Shown here: positions 1 through 8,596 of the stretch, one piece after another
How the letters are laid out: each line of letters begins with the position of its first letter
How positions within the stretch are numbered: the stretch's first letter is position 1
Assembly: GCF_000282035.1 (NCBI RefSeq)
Contig: NZ_AKKA01000120.1
Span: 62,001 to 126,000 of the forward strand
Origin: Rhizobium sp. CF122
Lineage (GTDB): Bacteria > Pseudomonadota > Alphaproteobacteria > Rhizobiales > Rhizobiaceae
Reading direction: 5' to 3'
Length of the DNA: 64,000 nt
Made by a program: the position numbers and the translations under genes
Notes under the pieces: generated by a model
What the model was told of the DNA's origin: nothing
The model's database searches: none
The model's input: the letters and a program-made list of their open reading frames with translations, nothing else

Positions 1-427
1 GCCGTTGGTGCTCGGTTCGCTGCTGCAAGGCTTCGGTCTGCTGACGATCGAGCTTCCGTTATGGCTTCTGGCGATCAGCTATGCCCTGATCGGCTGGAAC
101 ATCGGTTTGCGCTTCACCCGCGGCATTGTCATGCACGCCGCCCGCGCCCTTCCCCGCGTCGCGGCCTCCATCCTTTTGCTGATGTCGATCTGTGGCTGCA
201 TGGCCTTTGCCTTGCACAAATTCGCAGGCGTCGATCCGCTCACAGCCTATCTTGCAACCAGCCCCGGCGGCGCCGATTCCGTCGCCATCATCGCCGCATC
301 GAGCGATGTCGACGTGCCCTTCGTGATGGCCATGCAAACCGGCCGCTTCCTAGTGATCCTGTTTACCGGCCCAATGCTGGCACGCTTTATCGCGCGCCGC
401 TCCGGTCTTGCGGAGAAGCCTGTCTGA
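1..427 (+). CDS. AbrB-family membrane protein, C-terminal part (cut by window edge)
   Basis: The frame is open from the left edge, so only the last ~141 residues are visible. They contain hydrophobic segments and a GGADSVAII stretch followed by VPFVMAMQTGR, the pattern of the AbrB (ammonia monooxygenase-like, duplicated membrane) family. These are polytopic inner-membrane proteins of poorly defined, probably transport-related function. The tail is hydrophobic, then ends in a basic ARFIARRSG stretch. The 3' end overlaps the convergent AraC gene by 41 bp. Family assignment is fairly sure; the substrate is not known. Confidence 0.75.
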   Translation, partial: PLVLGSLLQGFGLLTIELPLWLLAISYALIGWNIGLRFTRGIVMHAARALPRVAASILLLMSICGCMAFALHKFAGVDPLTAYLATSPGGADSVAIIAASSDVDVPFVMAMQTGRFLVILFTGPMLARFIARRSGLAEKPV

Positions 428-1229
428 GGCTCGCCCATTGGCCAGGCGTCATGCCGTAGGCCTTCTTGAAGTGCCGGGTCAAATGGCTCTGGTCTGCAAA
501 TCCGGTCGCGGCAGCAACATCCGAAAGTCCTTCACCCGCCCCGATCATGGCACGCGCATACTGCAGGCGCCGCATGAGGAGATAGCGATGCGGGCTGGTT
601 GCAAAGGCAGCCCTGAAATGCCGCGCGAGGGAAAAGCGGTCGAGGCCGGTAACAACCTCCAACTCGCCCGACCGCACAGTCTCTGTCGCATGCGCTTCGA
701 GATAGTCCCGCGCCAATCTTGCGCGCTGCCACGCCACGCTTCCGAGCGGCCGCTGTGGTGTCCTTGCATGCTTCGCAAGTCCACCGGCAACACGCGAAAC
801 GAAGTCGTCGACGAACAGCTCATCGAGCTCGCGATCCAGTTCGCCAAGCGCTGCGAGCAACGTGCCAGCTAGGATGGGATCCCAGATCACCGGTTCATCG
901 ACGAATGGCAGCCCGATCTTCTCCTCGTCTAGGCATTCGAGCAGCAACGCCGGTTCCAGATAGAGCATGCGATATTGCAGCCCGTCATCGGTACCCGCAC
1001 CACCATCATGCTCTTCGTCAGGGTGGAGCACGAGCACCTGTCCTGGCATGCTGAAGCGCCGCTCTCCGCGATAGGAAAAAGTCTGCACACCTTTGATCGT
1101 GACGCCAAGCGCATAGGTATCGTGGCGATGGGGCTCGAAGGCATTGCCTGAAAATTGCGCCTCGATCCGCTCGATGCCGGGAAAAGCCGGCGCAGTCACG
1201 ATCCCGTCTGCGCTGCGTTCCGTGCACAA
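387..1229 (-). CDS. AraC-family transcriptional regulator
   Basis: DNA-binding regulator with the two-part AraC plan. The N-terminal half is a cupin-like ligand-binding domain (FEPHRHDTYALGVT, then a PGQVLVLHPDEEHDG stretch). The C-terminal ~100 residues carry two helix-turn-helix motifs, including FSLARHFRAAF and GFADQSHLTRHFKKAYGMTPGQW. The start is uncertain. The frame is open to 1460 but that would run through the divergent DUF2000 gene. No ATG lies near the expected N-terminus, so I chose a TTG at 1229 with a GAGGG about 11 bases upstream; TTG at 1274 or GTG at 1199 are alternatives. It is divergent from the DUF2000 gene, so it may control that gene, and overlaps the AbrB gene at its 3' end. 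Confidence 0.85.
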   Translation of the reverse strand: MCTERSADGIVTAPAFPGIERIEAQFSGNAFEPHRHDTYALGVTIKGVQTFSYRGERRFSMPGQVLVLHPDEEHDGGAGTDDGLQYRMLYLEPALLLECLDEEKIGLPFVDEPVIWDPILAGTLLAALGELDRELDELFVDDFVSRVAGGLAKHARTPQRPLGSVAWQRARLARDYLEAHATETVRSGELEVVTGLDRFSLARHFRAAFATSPHRYLLMRRLQYARAMIGAGEGLSDVAAATGFADQSHLTRHFKKAYGMTPGQWASLRQASPQDRSGAR

Positions 1230-1307
1230 ACGTTCAAGACCCTCGAAGGCATGACTGTTTACATCCTGGTCCAACGCGATTTTCGAACCCGCATGAAAGA
1301 GAGTGGA

Positions 1308-1715
1308 ATGTTTGATACCAAAATTGCGATCGTCCTGCGAAACAATCTTGCATCCTGGCAGAAGCTGAACGTGACCGCCTTCCTGATGAGCGGCATTGCC
1401 GGACAGAACCCCGAGATCATCGGCGAGGCCTACAAGGATCGCGCCGGCAATCTTTACCATCCGCTCTCCATCCAGCCGATCATCGTTCTATCGGCCGAGG
1501 GCGAGACTCTGTCGACGATCCACCGCCGCTCTTTGGAGCGCGGCGTGACCTCTTCGTTGTTCATCGAGGAGATGTTCGCAACCGGCCACGACACCGCCAA
1601 CCGAGCCGTCTTTGCTGAATATGCACCTGACAATGCCAAGGTCGTCGGCATCGCCATCCGAGCCGAGAAGAAGATTGTCGACAAGATCACCAAAGGCGCG
1701 ACGATGCACCAATAA
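1308..1715 (+). CDS. DUF2000 family protein
   Basis: About 135 residues. The start MFDTKIAIVLR at 1308 was chosen because the family begins just before a conserved KIAIVLR strand and because a longer frame (from 1155) would overlap the AraC gene. The family folds like peptidyl-tRNA hydrolase 2 but has no established reaction. Visible family features are the GNLYHPLSIQPIIVLSA segment and the central LERGVTSSLFIEEMFATGHD stretch. It is divergent from the AraC gene, with about 80 bases or fewer between the starts, so regulation by that neighbour is plausible but only inferred. Confidence 0.8.
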   Translation: MFDTKIAIVLRNNLASWQKLNVTAFLMSGIAGQNPEIIGEAYKDRAGNLYHPLSIQPIIVLSAEGETLSTIHRRSLERGVTSSLFIEEMFATGHDTANRAVFAEYAPDNAKVVGIAIRAEKKIVDKITKGATMHQ

Positions 1716-1742
1716 CGAAAACGGCCGGGCGCTGGCCCGGCC
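1716..1742 (-). terminator. Rho-independent terminator of the OmpA-type lipoprotein gene
   Basis: GGCCGGGC and GCCCGGCC form an 8-bp GC stem around a 4-base loop. Read on the minus strand it is followed by GTTTTCGTT, so it best serves the minus-strand lipoprotein gene, which ends at 1766. It sits between two convergent genes and may also stop the DUF2000 transcript, although the plus-strand T-run is poor. Confidence 0.7.
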
Positions 1743-1765
1743 GCTTCTCACGACTGCAATGTCGG

Positions 1766-2431
1766 TCAGCTCTGGGTGACAGGCGCGATCTGGATTTCGA
1801 CGCGGCGGTTCTGGGCGCGGCCGGCTTCTGTGGCGTTGGAAGCGATTGGCTGCGATGGGCCGAAGCCAACGGCCGAAACACGGCGCGGATCGATGCCCTG
1901 GGTGCCGAGATAGTCGGCAACCGACATCGCGCGGCGCTGCGACAGATCCTGATTGTGCTGCAGGCTGCCGGTGGAATCGGTGTGACCGTTCACGTCGATC
2001 AGCGTGCGGTTGAACTTGCGCAAGACGATCGCGACAGAGTTCAGCGTCGGATAGAAGCCAGCCTTCACGGCATCCTGGTCGACATCGAACGTGATATTGG
2101 ACGGCATGTTCAGGATAATGTTGTCACCGCGGCGGGTGACCGAGATGCCGGTTCCCTGGAGCTGGGCGCGCAGTTCGGATTCCTGCTGATCCATGTAATT
2201 GCCGATCGCACCACCCGCGAGCGCGCCGACGCCGGCACCGATCAGCGCAGCGTTGCGACGTCCAACCGGCGAGCCGCCGACAGCCAGGCCAGCAAGCGCG
2301 CCAACGCCGGCACCCAGCAGTGCCCCGCCTGACGTGTTCGACATCTTCTGCTCGCCCGTATAGGGGTCGGTCGTGGTGCAAGCACTAAGGTAAGTTGCGG
2401 CAACAGACAAAAGTATGAATTTCTTGATCAT
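1766..2431 (-). CDS. OmpA/Pal-type outer-membrane lipoprotein with glycine-zipper segment
   Basis: 221 residues. The start at 2431 gives a lipoprotein signal (MIKKFILLSVAATYLSAC, acylated Cys18); the longer frame would bury the signal. Residues ~35-85 are Gly/Ala-rich and contain a repeated GAGVGALAG motif typical of glycine-zipper (YMGG/Rick17kDa-like) segments. The C-terminal ~110 residues are an OmpA peptidoglycan-binding domain (NGHTDSTGS, QRRAMSVADYL, NRRVEIQI). This suggests an outer-membrane anchor that binds peptidoglycan. An upstream GGAG lies about 12 bases before the ATG. It ends at the hairpin listed separately. Confidence 0.88.
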   Translation of the reverse strand: MIKKFILLSVAATYLSACTTTDPYTGEQKMSNTSGGALLGAGVGALAGLAVGGSPVGRRNAALIGAGVGALAGGAIGNYMDQQESELRAQLQGTGISVTRRGDNIILNMPSNITFDVDQDAVKAGFYPTLNSVAIVLRKFNRTLIDVNGHTDSTGSLQHNQDLSQRRAMSVADYLGTQGIDPRRVSAVGFGPSQPIASNATEAGRAQNRRVEIQIAPVTQS

Positions 2432-2625
2432 GGACAGGTGTGTCTCCAGTTCGGTGTTGATGCGACCAGTATTAAGGATTGCGGCAACAAGATGAAGCAG
2501 GCGCTTCAGATGCTGGAAATCGGGCAAAATGCACAGCGACTGCGGATCGCAAGCCACAGTGACAGGCTGAGTGGCCGTGTCGCCCGTCGGATTGCGCGCG
2601 ACACGTCCTTTATCAAGCCGACCTG

Positions 2626-3621
2626 TTAGAAGTTCTGGAAGAGCTGGCGAACCTTGTCATAGCTGGCGTTAGCGATGTTCAGCGACTGCAAGCCAAGCTG
2701 CTCCTGCGTTTGCAGGGCCCGCAGCCGGCTCGACTGCTCCTCCATGTCGGCATCGATCAGCCGGCTGATGCCGCGGGCGTAGGAATCGTCCAACGACTGC
2801 GCGAAATCGCCCTGGATGCCGATACGCTTTTCGAGTGCGCCAAAGGCCGAGCCGACCGTCGTCATCTGGTTCAGCATCATGTCGACGACGGTGATCATCT
2901 CCTTCACCTGCGCCTGGGTCGTAGTGCTTGAAACCCCAATCTCGACCTGCCCTGCCGTGTTGCCGGCGCCCTTCAGCATCACATAGTTTTGCGAAGCACC
3001 GGCCTCGGTGGCAAAATACTGCGACGTGAGAGCGCCGTATTCCCCCGATCCCGTCGTGCGATCATCGATCAGATAGCGCGCATCCTTTGAGCTTGTCGCC
3101 CCAACTGGTGCCAGGTCGGCCTCATAGCTCAGCGTGTCGATTTTGACGCTTCCGTCAGAATAACGGATGAAGGACGAAGGGATCTGCCTGGGTTTCGACG
3201 GATCCGAGGAATCGTCGATCGCCACCCAGTTGTCGCCGTTGAAGGTCGCCGACTGCGCGACCGACCGCAATTGATCCTTCAGATGAGCGATGTCTGTATT
3301 GATCTTGTCCTTGTTGACGCCGGACTCGGTTGCCGCGACCAGCTTTGCCTTGATCTCACTGACGAGATCGATCGCGTTGTCGACGGCGTTGTAGGCCGTG
3401 CCCATGGTCGCGGCCGCGAGGCCAAGGGCATCGCGTATTGCCGACTGGGCTTTCTGATCGGTTTTCAGCGTCGAACTGATCGCCCAGTAGGCGCCATTGT
3501 CGGACGCTTTTTCCACTCTGAGGCCGGTGGACACCTGCCTCTGGGTCTTGGTCATATCGCGACCGATGTCACGCAAAACATAAAGCGCGGCATCCACCGA
3601 AGTGCGCCGATAAATGCTCAA
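2626..3621 (-). CDS. Divergent flagellin-like protein
   Basis: About 331 residues. Both flagellin cores are present: an N-terminal D0/D1-like region (TKTQRQVSTGLRVEKASDNGAYWAIS) and a C-terminal region ending SLNIANASYDKVRQLFQNF. The extreme N-terminus differs from the usual MTSILTN start. I chose a TTG at 3621 (SIYRRTSVDAALYVLRDIG) because GGAG lies 9 bases upstream; a GTG at 3669 would add 16 unrelated residues. No other flagellar gene is nearby, so this is an orphan filament subunit or a specialised flagellin. Middle domain is short and variable, as in rhizobial flagellins. Confidence 0.85.
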   Translation of the reverse strand: MSIYRRTSVDAALYVLRDIGRDMTKTQRQVSTGLRVEKASDNGAYWAISSTLKTDQKAQSAIRDALGLAAATMGTAYNAVDNAIDLVSEIKAKLVAATESGVNKDKINTDIAHLKDQLRSVAQSATFNGDNWVAIDDSSDPSKPRQIPSSFIRYSDGSVKIDTLSYEADLAPVGATSSKDARYLIDDRTTGSGEYGALTSQYFATEAGASQNYVMLKGAGNTAGQVEIGVSSTTTQAQVKEMITVVDMMLNQMTTVGSAFGALEKRIGIQGDFAQSLDDSYARGISRLIDADMEEQSSRLRALQTQEQLGLQSLNIANASYDKVRQLFQNF

Positions 3622-3869
3622 GGCACTGTACTCCGAACACAACAATACGCTGATACACACAAACCGCACCGCGAACGCTCATGTTCGGGGGCGCCCCACA
3701 CCGGCGCCGGAGCAGCCCCCCCGAAACGCTGGAGGACCTATCGGTTTCTGCTCGCATGATTGCCGCTCATGCTTAAAAAACATCTAAGGTTCAGAGGAAA
3801 TGCATCCAATCCTACAACTTTTCATAAACTATAAGTCGCAGCGTTTGCCGGCCAGGGCAGCGGGCTTCC

Positions 3870-6800
3870 TTACTCCGCCGCCTCCAGCCGCCCTGCCTTG
3901 GTGGCAGGGCGCGGACGCGAGGCCTGCGCCATTTCTTCGTGGAGGCGCTCCTCTTCGTGAGCATGCGGCTTCGCAAAGCGGGCGATGAGCAGGTAGGCGA
4001 CCGGCGTGATGTAAAGTGTCACGAGCGTCGCAAAGCCGAGCCCCCCGACAATTACCCAGCCGAGCGCAATACGCGCTTCCGCGCCGGCGCCATGCGCAAA
4101 GACCAGCGGAACGCCGCCGAGGATCGTCGCGATCATGGTCATCATCACAGGGCGCAGGCGCAGCGCACACGCCTTCTCGATCGCCGTGCGCACATCTTCG
4201 CCGCGATCGCGCAGCTGGTTGGCGAATTCGACGATCAGAATGCCGTTCTTCGCCATCACACCCACAAGCAGCACAAGGCCGATCTGGCTATAGATGTTGA
4301 GGCTCGACCCGGTAATGATCAGCGCGAAGACGGCGCACGCGAGCCCCAGCGGCACCGTCGACATGATGATGACCGACGAAAGCACGCTCTCGAACTGAGC
4401 GGCTAAAACCAGGAAGATGATGACGATGGCAAAGCCGAAGGTCAGCGCCATTCCGCTCGAGTTTTCTTCCAGCGTCGCGGCCTCAGCAAGAGGGACGAGA
4501 CGAGCGCCGGCCGGCAGGACCGATTTCGAGATCTCGGTCACTTCCTTGACCGCATCTCCGAGTGAGAGACCGTTCTTCAAGCCAGCGGTGATCGCCACCG
4601 ACGCAAGTTGCTGTTCGCGGTTCAGCTGCGGCGCGACGGAACTCTCTGTCAGCGTGGCAATCACCGACATCGGCACGATCTTGCCGTCGCCGGTCTTGAG
4701 GAAGACGTTCTCGAGATCCGTCGGATCGTCCAGCGGCCGCGTGTTCGATGTGAGCAACACAGGATAGGATTCACCCTTCACGAAGACATCGACGACCGAA
4801 CGCCCCTCGAGCAACGACTGCATGGCTGTCGAAAGGCCGGTGATATCGATGCCGAGATCGGAGGCACGCTCGCGGTCAATCGTGACAGAAACTTGCGCCT
4901 GTGTCGGCTCGTTGGTCAGTCGCGGCGTATCATAGTGTCCCGTGACATCGAGCGCGTGGACCAGGTCGGCAGCCGCAGCCGTCAGAGCCTCATGGTCGTT
5001 GCCGACCAGTGCCATCTGCAGCCCGCTGCCGGCGCCACGGATACGCAGGCTGTTGGACTGGATGGCATTGCCACGCAGCGCCGGCACCCTGGCAGCCGTC
5101 TTGTTGATATCGGCAACGATTTCGGCCTGCGTGCGGTGACGCTCACCCCATGGGGCCAGCGTCAGCACCATGAAGCCGCTGTTGACCTGTCCGCCCTGTC
5201 CCGAGATGGAAAAGACGTTGCGGATATCGCCACTGTCGACGAGCGGCTGAAGATATTCCTCGACCCGCTGCAGCTTGTCGCGCGTATATTCGAGGCTGGA
5301 ACCCTGCGGCGTTGTAAGGCGCATCATCACCAGGGCCCGGTCTTCGCTCGGCGTCAACTCGCTCCGAACCGTTTGGAACGCGACAACAGCCGCTCCCGCG
5401 AAAAGAACGGATGCGACGATGATCACGAGCGGCGCATTCAGGCAGGCATGCAACGACCACCGGTAGGTATCAGCAAACCAGGTGCCGAAACGGCCGAGAA
5501 GTCCGTGGTCCTCGAGCATCTCCTTCGTCAGTATCCGCGACGCCAGCATCGGACATAGAGTCAAGGCGACGATGGACGAGAGGCCGACCGAGAAAGCGAG
5601 CACGAAGCCGAATTCGCGGAAGAGCCCACCCACCTGCCCCGGCAGGAAGGAAAGCGGAATGAAGACCGCCGCAAGCGTCGCGGTCGTCGCGATCACAGCA
5701 AAGAACACCTCGCGCGTACCAAGCACGGCAGCCGCCCGCGGCCCCATGCCCTCCGATCGACGGCGTACGATATTTTCGAGAACGACGATCGCGTCGTCCA
5801 CGACGAGACCAGTCGCCAGCACGATCGCAAGCAGCGTCAGGATGTTGATCGAGAAGCCAACGAGATAGACGGCCGCGAGAGTTCCGATGAGGGCCACCGG
5901 CATGCTGACGGCAGGGATGATCGTCGCGCGCCAGTCCCTGAGGAAAAGGTAGATCACGCCGGTAACGATGACGACGGCCAGGATCAGCGCGAGCAAGACC
6001 TCATGGATCGCCCCCTGGATGAAGACGGCGTCATCGCTGGTAATAGCGATCCGCGTGCCCTCGGGAAGCGTCTTCGAAAGCTCGGCAACGGCGTCCTTGA
6101 TGCCGTTCGAAATGTTCAGCGTATTCGACTGCGCCTGGCGGATAATGCCGAGGCCGATGCCGGGAACGCCGTTGGAGCGCAGTGCAGTCTGTCCGTCGCG
6201 CGGCCCAAGCGTGACGTTCGCCACATCGCCGAGTCGCACGTGGCTCTGCAGGACAACGTTGGAAAACTCTTCCGGCGTCTGCAGGCTTGCCATCGCACGC
6301 ACGACGATCGTCTGCGTCGGGCTCTTCAACGATCCGGCCGGCATATCGAGGGCAGCGCTCGACAGCGCCTTCGTCAAATCACCAACCGTCAGCCCGCGAC
6401 TGGCGAGTTCGCTCTGGTTGACGTCGACGCGGAAGACCTTCTCCTGGTCGCCATATGTCTCGACATCGGCAACGCCGTCGACGGAGGCAAGACGATCGAT
6501 AACCTGGTTTTCGACGAGAAGGGTCAGGTCGTCCATGTTGAGCTTGGACGAGGTCACGGCAAGACGCATGATCGGCTGTGAATCGGAGTCGGCCTTGACG
6601 ATCTGCGGCGCGTCCGCCTCCTCCGGTAGACGATCGGCGATACGGCCGATGGCATCACGCACGTCGTTCGCCGCAACGGCGAGGTCAACCGAGTCGGAAA
6701 ATTCGAGCGTCACACGGCTCTGGCCGAACTGCGAGCTCGATGAAATCGACTTCAGGCCGCTGACGCGTGCCGCCGCCCCCTCGATGACCTTCGTCAATTC

Positions 6801-7025
6801 CTGATCGACCGTCTGTGGCGAAGCGCCGTCAAAGGTCGTGCGAACGGTGACGATAGGCCGGTCGACATCTGGCAGTTCGCGCACTTCGATCCCGGCATAG
6901 GCCGCGAGGCCGGCAACGATCATGAGTGTGTTGAATACCAGCGCAAGGATCGGGCGTCGGACAAACAGCGCGGTAAATGTCTGCTTGCCGGAAGCCGGCT
7001 TCTCCTGCATCTCGATCACGTTCAT
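3870..7025 (-). CDS. RND (HAE1) multidrug efflux pump, inner-membrane subunit
   Basis: 1051 residues, the usual length for AcrB/MdtB-like proton-driven exporters. One TM near the N-terminus (RRPILALVFNTLMIVAGL) is followed by a periplasmic porter domain, a TM block with the proton-relay LVVDDAIVVLENIVRR pair of aspartates, a second porter domain and a final TM block with GVMAKNGILIVEFANQLRDRG. The start ATG overlaps the stop of the adaptor gene by 4 bases (ATGA), so the two are translationally coupled. No outer-membrane channel gene is adjacent, so the pump probably uses a shared TolC-like protein. Confidence 0.95.
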   Translation of the reverse strand: MNVIEMQEKPASGKQTFTALFVRRPILALVFNTLMIVAGLAAYAGIEVRELPDVDRPIVTVRTTFDGASPQTVDQELTKVIEGAAARVSGLKSISSSSQFGQSRVTLEFSDSVDLAVAANDVRDAIGRIADRLPEEADAPQIVKADSDSQPIMRLAVTSSKLNMDDLTLLVENQVIDRLASVDGVADVETYGDQEKVFRVDVNQSELASRGLTVGDLTKALSSAALDMPAGSLKSPTQTIVVRAMASLQTPEEFSNVVLQSHVRLGDVANVTLGPRDGQTALRSNGVPGIGLGIIRQAQSNTLNISNGIKDAVAELSKTLPEGTRIAITSDDAVFIQGAIHEVLLALILAVVIVTGVIYLFLRDWRATIIPAVSMPVALIGTLAAVYLVGFSINILTLLAIVLATGLVVDDAIVVLENIVRRRSEGMGPRAAAVLGTREVFFAVIATTATLAAVFIPLSFLPGQVGGLFREFGFVLAFSVGLSSIVALTLCPMLASRILTKEMLEDHGLLGRFGTWFADTYRWSLHACLNAPLVIIVASVLFAGAAVVAFQTVRSELTPSEDRALVMMRLTTPQGSSLEYTRDKLQRVEEYLQPLVDSGDIRNVFSISGQGGQVNSGFMVLTLAPWGERHRTQAEIVADINKTAARVPALRGNAIQSNSLRIRGAGSGLQMALVGNDHEALTAAAADLVHALDVTGHYDTPRLTNEPTQAQVSVTIDRERASDLGIDITGLSTAMQSLLEGRSVVDVFVKGESYPVLLTSNTRPLDDPTDLENVFLKTGDGKIVPMSVIATLTESSVAPQLNREQQLASVAITAGLKNGLSLGDAVKEVTEISKSVLPAGARLVPLAEAATLEENSSGMALTFGFAIVIIFLVLAAQFESVLSSVIIMSTVPLGLACAVFALIITGSSLNIYSQIGLVLLVGVMAKNGILIVEFANQLRDRGEDVRTAIEKACALRLRPVMMTMIATILGGVPLVFAHGAGAEARIALGWVIVGGLGFATLVTLYITPVAYLLIARFAKPHAHEEERLHEEMAQASRPRPATKAGRLEAAE

Positions 7026-8188
7026 TGCGTGGCAGGCTCCGAGCTCGACGCGACTTCGCTTGCGACGCGCACTGCTCCGCCCTCAAGGACGCGCTGCAGC
7101 CCCTCGGTAACAATGGCGTCGCCGTCCTTCAGGTCGGCTTTGACAAGGATAAAGTCGGGATTGCGCTGCACGATGCTGACGCGAACCTTTTGGGACTTGC
7201 CGTCGACAACATGCCAGACGAAAGAGCCTTGGGAGTCCCACTGTACCGAAACGGGGTCCACCGCCGGGTACTGATCACCCGCGAATTTCATACCGACATT
7301 GAAAGACATGCCGGCCCGCAATTCGTCGGACGCGTTGTCGATCCGCGCCCGCACGCGCAGTGTCCGGCTGGCGGCGTCGATGCGGTTGTCGATCGCCTCC
7401 ACCACTCCCGAGAAAGCTCGCCCGGGCAGCGCAACAGAGGTCGCCTCCACCGGGTGACCTACGGTGATCGTGTTGGCAAAGCGCTCCGGTACCCAGTAGT
7501 CGACGAGAATCTCCGTCCGGTCGTCGAGCGTGGCGATCGGCGTTGTCGTCGAGACGTTATCACCGACATTGACAGCGATGATACCGACGATGCCATCGAT
7601 GGGCGCGACGATGTTGCGGCGCTCGAGATTGAGCTCGGCGGCCTGCAGCTGCAGGCGTGCGCCCTGCTCAGCGATCTCTGCGTCGAAGACGTCCATGCGC
7701 GACACGCTGGACTTGATGTTGTGGTAGAGGCTGGATTTCTCGATGGCGCTCTTCAGCGCCACATCAGCCTGACCGCGAGCAATGACCTGCTCTTCGCTGT
7801 CGAGCTTCGCGAGAACCTGCCCCTTGGTGATCCTGTCACCCGACTTGATGAGGATGTCGCGGATCGTACCGCTCGCCTGCGGCATCACCACGACGGAGCG
7901 GATCGCATCCCCCGTGCCGATGGCGCTCAACCGATCATTGACGACGCCACGAACAACGGCTTGCGTGGCGACCAGAACGGGCGCATTGGCTCCGCCACCG
8001 CGGCGCCTTGATTGTCCCTCTGCGCTGACCACAGGCTGCGGTGCAGCTTCGCCGGGCGCCAACTTGGAAACCTCAGAAAAGCCGGCCTTGCGCAGCGTCT
8101 CGCCGGCCCCCGGCACAAAGTAAACCCATCCAGCAAAGCCGGCAGCAATCACGACAAGGCAAACTATAAACTGCTTCCAAAATGCCAT
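7022..8188 (-). CDS. RND efflux periplasmic adaptor (membrane fusion protein)
   Basis: 388 residues: an N-terminal membrane anchor (FIVCLVVIAAGFAGWVYF), a lipoyl/barrel-sandwich half motif (ASGTIRDILIKSGDRITKGQVLAKLD), an alpha-helical hairpin around residues 130-190, the second lipoyl half (NIVAPIDGIVGIIAVNVGDNVS) and beta-barrel domains. It links the pump encoded next to the outer-membrane channel. The gene is first in a two-gene operon; GGAG is 6 bases upstream of the ATG. The 408-base region upstream, shared with the helicase gene, holds an operator-like inverted repeat. Confidence 0.95.
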   Translation of the reverse strand: MAFWKQFIVCLVVIAAGFAGWVYFVPGAGETLRKAGFSEVSKLAPGEAAPQPVVSAEGQSRRRGGGANAPVLVATQAVVRGVVNDRLSAIGTGDAIRSVVVMPQASGTIRDILIKSGDRITKGQVLAKLDSEEQVIARGQADVALKSAIEKSSLYHNIKSSVSRMDVFDAEIAEQGARLQLQAAELNLERRNIVAPIDGIVGIIAVNVGDNVSTTTPIATLDDRTEILVDYWVPERFANTITVGHPVEATSVALPGRAFSGVVEAIDNRIDAASRTLRVRARIDNASDELRAGMSFNVGMKFAGDQYPAVDPVSVQWDSQGSFVWHVVDGKSQKVRVSIVQRNPDFILVKADLKDGDAIVTEGLQRVLEGGAVRVASEVASSSEPATQ

Positions 8189-8596
8189 TCACGTCTCCAG
8201 AGGGACTCGAGGCTCGTCCAGGGTCTATCGAAAGAGGCGTTCGCAGGACAAATTGCCGCGCGTCTGCGACAATATTGTCTCTTTGCTGATCACCGGCAAG
8301 CGAATTGGTCCGCATTACTGAATTGTAATATCAAGACTGAGTTACTGGTAAAACGTTCGCCACTCGTTTCCCGCACGCGTCGCAGCGTTTCTTCGCCGAG
8401 GACAAATAACGGTTTTGTTTTCTGACGTTTATGCGACATGCCGTGCCGCCTAGGATAAAACTTGCAGCACATCCGGCAATTCGTCGCCGTTGCGGCCCTC
8501 CCAGGCCGGATACAAGCTGAGGACAGCCGCCCGGACAGGAATGAAAGCAGAACATCTTTTCTGGTCTTTCCATCCCGAATCACTACATTACGCGCC
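8189..8596. promoter_or_regulatory. Divergent intergenic region with inverted repeat
   Basis: This 408-base stretch separates the efflux operon (minus) from the helicase gene (plus) and must hold both promoters. I see no gene in it. ATTAC and GTAAT flank a 6-base TGAATT spacer at 8314-8329, a perfect inverted repeat about 125 bases from the adaptor start, and GAATTG occurs twice nearby (8302 and 8320). A repressor or LysR/MarR-type site is possible but no regulator gene is adjacent. Confidence 0.35.

Noticed and set aside
4608-5558. 316-codon plus-strand ORF antisense to the RND pump gene
   Set aside because: No family resemblance, and the opposite strand codes a full-length conserved pump. 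It is a GC-bias shadow.
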